Positions 14,437 through 19,761 of a stretch of 19,761 nucleotides of DNA are shown in pieces. The notes under the pieces are model-generated. The model had not been told where the DNA came from and ran no database searches. It saw only the letters and a program-made list of their open reading frames with translations. Position 1 is the first letter of the stretch, and every line of letters begins with the position of its first letter. The translations under genes and the position numbers were made by a program. The DNA comes from an uncultured Treponema sp. (GTDB taxonomy: Bacteria; Spirochaetota; Spirochaetia; Treponematales; Treponemataceae), in NCBI GenBank assembly GCA_945833725.1, contig CAMAFU010000008.1, forward strand, positions 1-19,761. The letters are read 5' to 3'.

Positions 14437-15288
14437 TTAAATTTTTTGAAAAGTTGTGGGGGCAACATTTTTAAGGGGTAAATCCATTCCGAAAATTGTT
14501 TCTGAATGACCGAGAAAAATATAGCCGCCGGGAAGAAGCTGTTCCGTAAGTTTTCTGACAACTTTTTCCTGAGTAGGTTTATCAAAATAAATTAAAACAT
14601 TCCTGCAGAAAATTATATGCTTTTTTCCCATTTCTTTGTATGAGCTGTCCATAAAATTTAATCTTTTAAATGTTACTTTTTCGCGGATAAAGGGCTTTAG
14701 CCGAACCTGAGGGTTTGAATCGCTTTTGCTTTTTAAGAAATACCGCTTTTTAAGCTCCAAAGGAAGGGATTCTGCTTCTGATGCAGGGTAAACGGCATTT
14801 AATGCTGTATCAAGAACTCTGGAAGAAATATCTGTTGCAAGGATTGAAAAAGCTGAAAAAGAATTTTTATTCTGGCGGAGGTATTCTTCCATTACTATGG
14901 CGAGGGTGTATGGTTCTTGTCCGGTAGAACAGCCTGCCGACCATAATTCAATATTCTGAATGCCTTTTTGTAAAAACTCCGGGAGAATTGTATTTGTCAT
15001 AAAATCGAAATGGTTGCTTTCCCGGAAGAAATTTGTAAGGTTTGTTGTAATTTGATTTATCATAAGGGCAATTTCTTCGCGTCCTTTTGAAGTAGGCGAA
15101 AAAACATAGTCCAGATATTCATCGAAACTGGTAAAATTTAAAGTTTTCAGGCGGGAAGTAAGTCTGGACTGCACCATGATTTTTTTTTCGGCAGGCATTT
15201 TGATTCCCACATTTTTATGAATAAAATCTGCAAGTTTTTGAAATTGAGAATCGGATAATGTAAGTATAGGATTGAATAGACTGTCCAA
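14437..15288 (-). CDS. cheR: CheR, chemoreceptor glutamate methyltransferase
   Basis: 283 residues, full length. It starts with TTG (15288-15286), supported by AAGGGG six bases upstream; the start lies 11 bases after the cheA stop, so the two are tightly linked. N-terminal helical domain 1-80 with the TTNLTNFFRE segment (81-90). The SAM-binding domain has SAGCSTGQEPYTLA (117-130), the acidic ATDIS loop (151-155) and the FCRNVLIYFD motif (228-236). It transfers methyl groups from S-adenosylmethionine to receptor glutamates, balancing CheB. The beta-subdomain region about 175-210 is where pentapeptide-dependent CheRs bind receptor tails; I cannot tell from sequence alone which class this is. 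The TTG start may lower its output relative to CheA. Confidence 0.97.
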   Translation of the reverse strand: MDSLFNPILTLSDSQFQKLADFIHKNVGIKMPAEKKIMVQSRLTSRLKTLNFTSFDEYLDYVFSPTSKGREEIALMINQITTNLTNFFRESNHFDFMTNTILPEFLQKGIQNIELWSAGCSTGQEPYTLAIVMEEYLRQNKNSFSAFSILATDISSRVLDTALNAVYPASEAESLPLELKKRYFLKSKSDSNPQVRLKPFIREKVTFKRLNFMDSSYKEMGKKHIIFCRNVLIYFDKPTQEKVVRKLTEQLLPGGYIFLGHSETIFGMDLPLKNVAPTTFQKI

Positions 15289-15299
15289 AATTTGCCCCT

Positions 15300-17417
15300 T
15301 TAATTGCTTTTAACCTGCTTAATAATCATATCTGTAAGTTTAAATACATCCAAAATAAGGGCTACGGAACCATCACCGAGAATTGTTGAATTGCTTATGC
15401 CCAGACTGTTCTGGTAAAGTTTTCCTAAAGGCTTGATTACTGTCTGCCTGTTCCCGAGAATTTTATCTACAACAATGCCGAAAATTCCTTCCTGAGTAAA
15501 AATTGTAACTACTTCGCTTTTTGCGGGGCGGGGAAGGGGAACATTAAAAAAAGTCCGTAAATCGATGCACGGAACATTTTTGCCGTGAACTTTCGTATAT
15601 GGAAACAGGGAATCTTCGTTCTCTGAACAGGAACTGAAAAACAGACATTCGGAAATTGTATTTACAGGAATGATGTATTTTGTGTTTCCTATCTGAGTCA
15701 ACATTCCGTCGATTATTGCTAGTGTAAGCGGAATTTTCAGGATGAAGCTTGTTCCTTTGTTTGGGGTTGATTCTATTGAAACGGAACCGCCTAAAGACAT
15801 AATGTCTTTTTTTACAACATCAAGACCAACTCCCCGTCCGGAAATATTGGAAACTTGTTTTGCAGTAGAAAATCCAGGCTGAAAAATAAGATAGTAAATG
15901 TCTGAATCGGAAAGCTCATCTGTGGTAGAAATAAGTCCCCGCTCAATGCCTTTTTTACGGATTGCTTCTTTGTCGAGACCTTTTCCGTCGTCGGTGATTG
16001 TAATAAGTACAACGCCGCCCTGATGTTTTGCCGAAAGTTTTAGTGTGCCGGAAGCATTTTTGCCTTTGGAAACCCGTTCTAAAGGAAGTTCAATGCCATG
16101 GTCAACAGAATTGCGTATAAGGTGAAGAAGGGGATCGTTGAGTTTTTCAATTACAGTCTTATCCAGTTCAGTTTCTGCACCTTCGATTACAAGTTCAACT
16201 TTTTTTCCTAACTGATCAGATAAATCGCGGACAGTTCTTTTAAATCGCATAAAAAGAGAACCGATTGGAAGCATTCGTATATCCATGGAAGTATCGCGGA
16301 GAGAAAGGGCAAGACGGCCGCACTGTTCACTTAAATTTTTGAGTATAGAAATATTTTTTTCTACAGCCAGCTGCTCCAGCCTTGCATTGAATGTTACAAG
16401 TTCTCCGATTAAGTCTACAAGAAGATCAAGTTTTTCTGAACTTACGCGTATTGACGATTGAGCGGAAGAAGCCTGAATTGAAGAGGTACTTTCGTTGTTC
16501 AGTGATTTAAAGTGCTGCTGTTCTGCTAAGGCCGATTTTACCTGCTGTTGGGAAATAACCTGCTTTTCTACGAGGATTTGTCCCAGCTGCTTGTGTTCCT
16601 GCATAATTGAGTCGATTGCAGCTTTTGAAATGTCGTTGCGGTCAACAAGAATTTCTCCAATACGGTGATTGTCTTCCGGGTTAAGTTCGACTTTTTCTAT
16701 GGTGAATTTTGAGTCTGTGTCCAGAAAAATAAAAACATCCTGAACATCATTTTCTGTTTTTTGCGTTGTAAGAATTATGTCCCAGTAAAAATAACACAGT
16801 TCGCTGTCCATTTTTGAAAGGGGAGGAAGGCTGTCGCTGAAAGAAACAACGGTGGCTGTTCCCATTTCTGTAAGCTCTTTTACAAGAAGTTCCGGCCTTG
16901 TTCCGTTTTGAAGAACTTTTTTGCTTGGGCGGAATTTTATTCGGAAAGTTGAAGCAGGAGATGTTGAAGGCGTATTAACTTGTTCTGGAGAAGGTTCCGG
17001 TTGGGATAAAGCGGCAGAATCTGACTTAGTACCGCCATTCTGGGCAACAAAAGTTTTAAAGGCAATAATGAGAGTCTGAGAGTTTGCGGCAAGTGTCTGC
17101 GGAATGTCCTGCCCGCAGTCCAGCATTTCGCGTACATGATCCCTTGCCTTGAGCATAAGACCGATAAGCTCTGAATTAACAGGTACAATGCCGTTGCGGA
17201 CCTGATCCATGGCAGATTCAACTTCGTGGGTAAATTCCGATATGCTGTTGAAACCGAACATGGCAGAGGAACCTTTTATGGTGTGCATTGCCCGGAAAAC
17301 GGCACCTATTGTTTCCAGGTCTGAAGGATTCTGCTCCAGAGAAAGAAGCTGTTCTTCCAGATTATCCAGAAGTTCGTTGGCTTCTTCAAAAAAAACAGAA
17401 CTTATTTGATCAAGCAT
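15300..17417 (-). CDS. cheA: CheA histidine kinase with an inserted GspE-N/MshEN-like repeat pair
   Basis: 705 residues from ATG 17417-17415; GGGAG seven bases upstream decides this. The frame is open to 17522, but that would overlap the STAS gene and add a non-family N-terminus. P1 Hpt domain about 1-120 with phosphorylated H45 (AMHTIKGSS). A second domain at about 157-245 (FRIKFRPSKKVLQNG) resembles P2-like domains of other CheAs. Residues 251-301 hold two tandem LGxILV...AxxxQ-like repeats. P3 dimerisation about 322-385; P4 ATPase about 386-563 with N box HLIRNSVDH (432-440), G1 DDGKG (476-480), GFST (515-518) and G2 GRGVGLD (527-533). P5 CheW-like domain 565-705. It autophosphorylates and passes phosphate to CheY and CheB at receptor arrays. 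Confidence 0.97.
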   Translation of the reverse strand: MLDQISSVFFEEANELLDNLEEQLLSLEQNPSDLETIGAVFRAMHTIKGSSAMFGFNSISEFTHEVESAMDQVRNGIVPVNSELIGLMLKARDHVREMLDCGQDIPQTLAANSQTLIIAFKTFVAQNGGTKSDSAALSQPEPSPEQVNTPSTSPASTFRIKFRPSKKVLQNGTRPELLVKELTEMGTATVVSFSDSLPPLSKMDSELCYFYWDIILTTQKTENDVQDVFIFLDTDSKFTIEKVELNPEDNHRIGEILVDRNDISKAAIDSIMQEHKQLGQILVEKQVISQQQVKSALAEQQHFKSLNNESTSSIQASSAQSSIRVSSEKLDLLVDLIGELVTFNARLEQLAVEKNISILKNLSEQCGRLALSLRDTSMDIRMLPIGSLFMRFKRTVRDLSDQLGKKVELVIEGAETELDKTVIEKLNDPLLHLIRNSVDHGIELPLERVSKGKNASGTLKLSAKHQGGVVLITITDDGKGLDKEAIRKKGIERGLISTTDELSDSDIYYLIFQPGFSTAKQVSNISGRGVGLDVVKKDIMSLGGSVSIESTPNKGTSFILKIPLTLAIIDGMLTQIGNTKYIIPVNTISECLFFSSCSENEDSLFPYTKVHGKNVPCIDLRTFFNVPLPRPAKSEVVTIFTQEGIFGIVVDKILGNRQTVIKPLGKLYQNSLGISNSTILGDGSVALILDVFKLTDMIIKQVKSN

Positions 17418-17454
17418 TTTTTTTCTCCCGTAAAATACACTGTTAAAACAAAAA

Positions 17455-17775
17455 TTACTTACCTTGAGATGACCCGGAGGTGAAAACCAGAGATTCAAGC
17501 GAAATGCTACAGCTGGAAACAAAATCTGAAATGGCAGGAGGAATTTTTCCTGTAATGTAAAAATTTTTTTTCTGGCTGTCGGCTTCCAGTTTTGAGGAAA
17601 GAATTATTTGAATTCCTGAAAGGTCAATGTCTTCCAGAGCGGAAATGTCCAGAAAAATAGTATTGAAGGATTTAAAGGCTTTCAGCATTTCTTTCTGAAG
17701 TTTTTTTGCAGATTCAATGCCGGCAGAACCTGTCCATTTTATTGTTGTAGATTTATCAGAATTAACTTCTGCCAA
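17455..17775 (-). CDS. STAS-domain protein, first gene of the che operon
   Basis: 106 residues, a single STAS fold (anti-sigma-factor-antagonist/SpoIIAA superfamily). It starts with TTG (17775-17773), preceded by AGGAG about 7 bases upstream. The pattern fits: strands KWTGSAGIES, NTIFLDISALEDIDLSG, SSKLEADSQKKNFYITG. In IDLSGIQIIL the Ser of DLSG aligns with the regulatory Ser of SpoIIAA (DSSG), so it could be phosphorylated. No partner serine kinase or PP2C phosphatase is encoded in the window. It ends 37 bases before cheA and heads the operon, so a role in modulating CheA or array assembly is plausible. STAS proteins at the head of che operons are known in other phyla; the job here is inference. 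Confidence 0.85.
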   Translation of the reverse strand: MAEVNSDKSTTIKWTGSAGIESAKKLQKEMLKAFKSFNTIFLDISALEDIDLSGIQIILSSKLEADSQKKNFYITGKIPPAISDFVSSCSISLESLVFTSGSSQGK

Positions 17776-17796
17776 AATATACTCTCCTATAAAAAC

Positions 17797-17882
17797 GCCG
17801 CGTTAGCGGCAGCACACGGATGTGCTGAAAAAGTTTGCGAAGCAAACAGTGATAAAAATTACACGGATGTAATTTTTATCAC
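17797..17882 (-). promoter_or_regulatory. Four perfect stem-loops in the che operon leader
   Basis: In transcript order: a 15-pair stem (17882-17868 with 17863-17849; arm GTGATAAAAATTACA) with loop TCCG; GTTTGC/GCAAAC (17847-17833) with loop TTC; AGCACA/TGTGCT (17826-17811) with loop TCCG; and GCCGC/GCGGC (17810-17797) with loop TAAC. All are mismatch-free and packed in 86 bases, ending about 10 bases before the STAS Shine-Dalgarno. No T-run follows any stem. Confidence 0.7.
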
Positions 17883-17902
17883 GCCTCCCATAAAAATGAA
17901 TG

Positions 17903-17931
17903 TTGGTATTCATAAAAAATCATTGTATAAT
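17903..17931 (+). promoter_or_regulatory. Sigma-70-type promoter for the plus-strand cheW
   Basis: TTGGTA (17903-17908) and a perfect TATAAT (17926-17931) are separated by 17 bases. Transcription would begin near 17938, giving a leader of about 60 bases before the first ATG. It is the clearest housekeeping promoter in the window. No sigma-28 (FliA) consensus was seen here. Confidence 0.7.
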
Positions 17932-17956
17932 TCTAAAAACCGTGTTTGTGCGGAAT

Positions 17957-17982
17957 CGAAATGCATTTGATTTCGGAAATCA
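17957..17982. promoter_or_regulatory. Overlapping dyads in the plus-strand cheW leader
   Basis: TGATTTC-G-GAAATCA (17968-17982) is a perfect 15-base palindrome. It overlaps a second pair, CGAAAT (17957-17962) with ATTTCG (17970-17975). The single-base centre is too tight for an RNA loop, so a protein-binding site about 30-45 bases downstream of the predicted transcription start is more likely. Confidence 0.4.
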
Positions 17983-18000
17983 GATAATTTTACAACTAGA

Positions 18001-18531
18001 ATGGGGTATCGTCAAATGAATGATAGTGCAATGGCAGAGTCTTATTTTTCATTTTACATTGATGAAGGAATTTTTTCTGTTCCTGTAAAGTATGTAAAAG
18101 AAGTTTTTGATTATGAAACAATTACGCCAATTCCCAATGCGCTGCCTTATTTAAAGGGTGTAATGAATGTTCGGGGAAGTGTTGTTTCCATAATTGATTT
18201 TAGAATTTTATTTGGTTTTAAAAAAGAAACTTCGCTGGAAGGAACGCAGGTTATTATTCTGGAAGTTGCCCAGAAAAACGATAAACCTGTTCAAATCGGC
18301 ATTATTTCCGACAGAGTTGATATTGTAAGTCATTTAAAAATAATTCAGGCCGAATCAAAAGATTATGGAATTCTTGAGGGGCAAAGTCATTTTGTAAGTG
18401 CGGTAGCCAGACGGGGAAAGAATTTTATACTTATTTTAAATCCTGAAATTATCCTGCAGTTTATTGAAACTGATGTTGACAGAGACGCCGCTGGAAAAGA
18501 AAGAATGCTGCAGAATAAAAGCGGAAAGTAA
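18001..18531 (+). CDS. cheW: CheW coupling protein, divergent second copy
   Basis: 176 residues. The core at about 14-155 is a standard CheW: SYFSFYIDEGIFSVPVKYVKEVF, then PIPNALPYLKGVMNVRGSVVSIIDFRILFG with the conserved Arg of NVRG needed for receptor/CheA contact, and VQIGIISDRVDIV. The C-terminal 20 residues (DVDRDAAGKERMLQNKSGK) are charged and probably disordered. The start is ambiguous: ATG 18001 has no Shine-Dalgarno, while ATG 18016 has GGGG about 9 bases upstream. It is transcribed away from the che operon from its own promoter. It is closer to consensus than the operon CheW, so the two may serve different receptors or array positions. Its stop codon directly touches that of the convergent gene. 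Confidence 0.93.
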   Translation: MGYRQMNDSAMAESYFSFYIDEGIFSVPVKYVKEVFDYETITPIPNALPYLKGVMNVRGSVVSIIDFRILFGFKKETSLEGTQVIILEVAQKNDKPVQIGIISDRVDIVSHLKIIQAESKDYGILEGQSHFVSAVARRGKNFILILNPEIILQFIETDVDRDAAGKERMLQNKSGK

Positions 18532-19734
18532 TTATTCTGCATTTCGTGCTATCTGGAATCCGCCGCCTTTTATTCCCACAAGCTGACCGCCTTTGTTTCC
18601 TGTGCAGTGTGTTGGATTTCCTGTGAAACTTTCGTTTACATGGTCGCCGCCTCTAAAAACCCGCATGGTGTGGAATTTGTATGTTGAACCGTATGTTGTA
18701 TTGTAGTTGAAGCACCATTCCGGAACATTGCCGGACATATCGTAAAAGCCCAGATGATTGGGGAGTTTTCCGCCGGAAAGGTGAGTCCTGTAGCCTTGTA
18801 TTCCAGAGTTTTTTGTGAGTGCCTTTATTGCGTCTGTAGTGTCGTTAAGACCGGATGCTGTTTTTGCCGTTCCCGAAGAGGAGTTTTTGCGCCACCAGAT
18901 GTAATTTTCATATACGGTTGAAATTGGATATGAAATACCGTTCATTTTTTCTATTGCGGTAGGTTCGAACATGGATCCTGTTTCATCGCCTGAAACATTT
19001 CTGCCAGAAATTGCCGTTGCATCGGGGCGTTTTCTAGCAGCGTATTCCCATTCTTCGGCATAGGGAAGCCTGAATCCGCCTGATTTTTTGTTTACATAGG
19101 GATTGTCAACCTGCCCTGGCTGTATAAGGTAGCCTTCCAGTTTGCTGGAATCGGGTCCTGTGGAATCTTTTATAGGAACCGTAAAGTTTTCGTCGGTATA
19201 ATATACTGGGGTCAGTCCCTGCATTTCGCTTAAAGCGTTGCACCAGACCATGGCATCCCGCCATGTAAGGGAAGTTACGGGCATTTGGATAAGTTTAGGT
19301 TCTGCACCTTCGCCATCTGGATTTATGGATTTTTCATTTCCAATGCCGCCGTACATGCCTTCTGAACCTTTGTTTACAATCGTGTATCCGTTTTTTTCTG
19401 CCCACGATAATACTTCGTACCAGGTATTGTAACTTGTTTCGTACATTGCCAGACGGAACGGCTTTACTTTTACAGGGTAAGGAACTTCTAACAAGTCTTC
19501 GCCTAAAATAATGTCGTCTTCTGTTTTGCCGAAAAAGGAAATTCCAATCATTATAAAGTCTGCGTTTTTATTGGAAAAGGTAACTTTTTCACTTGCGGTA
19601 ATGACTGAATTTCCTGAATTTTCCGGAATAACGGCTCTTACTTCCAGTGAACAACTTTTTAATGGAAAAAGAAACATTAAATGAAACGCCAGCAGAAAGA
19701 GGCGATAAAGAAACATTTTTTTCATTTTTTTCAT
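18532..19734 (-). CDS. Exported FGE-sulfatase (SUMF1-fold) domain protein, probable lipoprotein
   Basis: 400 residues. The N-terminus MKKMKKMFLYRLFLLAFHLMFLFPLKSC is a signal peptide with a possible spirochaete-type relaxed lipobox (LKS before C28; Lys at -2 is unusual). The domain at about 58-397 has family signatures: FRLAMYETSYNTWYEV, MPVTSLTWRDAMVWCNALSE, GGFRLPYAEEWEYAAR (219-234), LGFYDMSGNVPEWCFNYN (328-345) and RVFRGGDH (358-365). True formylglycine-generating enzymes carry two active-site Cys near the C-terminus; here only C377 (PTHCTG) is nearby, so sulfatase activation is unlikely. Such proteins in treponemes are often surface or periplasmic, of unknown function. Three Met codons (19734, 19725, 19716) could start it; none has a strong Shine-Dalgarno. 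The gene is convergent with cheW with no gap between stops. Confidence 0.88.
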   Translation of the reverse strand: MKKMKKMFLYRLFLLAFHLMFLFPLKSCSLEVRAVIPENSGNSVITASEKVTFSNKNADFIMIGISFFGKTEDDIILGEDLLEVPYPVKVKPFRLAMYETSYNTWYEVLSWAEKNGYTIVNKGSEGMYGGIGNEKSINPDGEGAEPKLIQMPVTSLTWRDAMVWCNALSEMQGLTPVYYTDENFTVPIKDSTGPDSSKLEGYLIQPGQVDNPYVNKKSGGFRLPYAEEWEYAARKRPDATAISGRNVSGDETGSMFEPTAIEKMNGISYPISTVYENYIWWRKNSSSGTAKTASGLNDTTDAIKALTKNSGIQGYRTHLSGGKLPNHLGFYDMSGNVPEWCFNYNTTYGSTYKFHTMRVFRGGDHVNESFTGNPTHCTGNKGGQLVGIKGGGFQIARNAE

Positions 19735-19761
19735 TGCGTTTTTTTGTTTTGCCGCCTTTAT

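Noticed and set aside
2552..15290. Ten-mer GACTGTCCAA at four places (about 2553, 7489, 8742, 15280) as a dispersed regulatory motif
   Set aside because: Three of the four lie in coding sequence and are explained by ordinary codons (LDS, GQS, and the cheR start). Only the 7489 copy has a palindromic partner.
17418..17522. N-terminal extension of CheA by 35 residues
   Set aside because: It overlaps the STAS gene and lacks CheA-like sequence. A strong GGGAG precedes the ATG at 17417.
17883..18000. Sigma-28 (FliA) promoter for the che operon
   Set aside because: No TAAA-N15-GCCGATAA-like sequence was found on the minus strand upstream of the STAS gene.
1..19761. tRNA, rRNA, CRISPR arrays, transposases, phage or toxin-antitoxin genes
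   Set aside because: I looked in all gaps on both strands and found no cloverleaf, regularly spaced repeat or matching protein.

Overview
The window looks like a chromosomal segment of a spirochaete, most likely a commensal or host-associated Treponema. This is inferred from the gene set: a pyrophosphate-type phosphofructokinase, a GerMN-domain membrane protein, an exported FGE-sulfatase-fold protein, spirochaete-like chemoreceptors, AT-rich coding DNA and frequent TTG starts. It has not been confirmed by any search. No rRNA, tRNA, CRISPR array, transposase or phage gene was seen.

Layout: nearly everything is on the minus strand. (1) 1-856: a 2-keto-3-deoxygluconate kinase cut by the window edge. 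(2) 857-1193: a gene-free stretch with a perfect dyad and a REP-like palindromic element. (3) 1194-3272: a plus-strand GerMN membrane protein converging on an unidentified secreted protein. (4) 3273-3451: a second repeat element related to the first, in opposite orientation. (5) 3452-8770: proS, an orphan chemoreceptor and a PPi-type phosphofructokinase. (6) 8934-9926: gluconate 5-dehydrogenase with its own promoter and a strong terminator. (7) 9991-17775: a compact seven-gene chemotaxis operon read right to left, in the order STAS protein, cheA, cheR, cheB, cheY, mcp, cheW. (8) 17776-18000: a hairpin-rich divergent control region. (9) 18001-19734: a second cheW on the plus strand whose stop codon abuts the stop of an FGE-sulfatase-domain lipoprotein candidate.

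How the genes work together: the operon encodes a complete phosphorelay (receptor, CheW, CheA, CheY) and adaptation enzymes (CheR, CheB). It also has a STAS protein of unknown role, and no CheX, CheC, CheD or CheZ. The receptor ends in DFEEF, which fits the C-terminal tether motif for CheR/CheB. The kdgK and gluconate 5-dehydrogenase genes suggest use of sugar acids, and the PPi-PFK suggests energy-saving glycolysis.

The least explained material is in the gaps. There are strings of perfect hairpins in the untranslated leaders of the chemotaxis genes, which share short sequence tokens. A possible 15-codon leader ORF is coupled to cheY. A nested dyad built from two GGACNGTCC palindromes lies between pfk and the orphan receptor. 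Two related REP-like elements flank the GerMN and secreted-protein pair.
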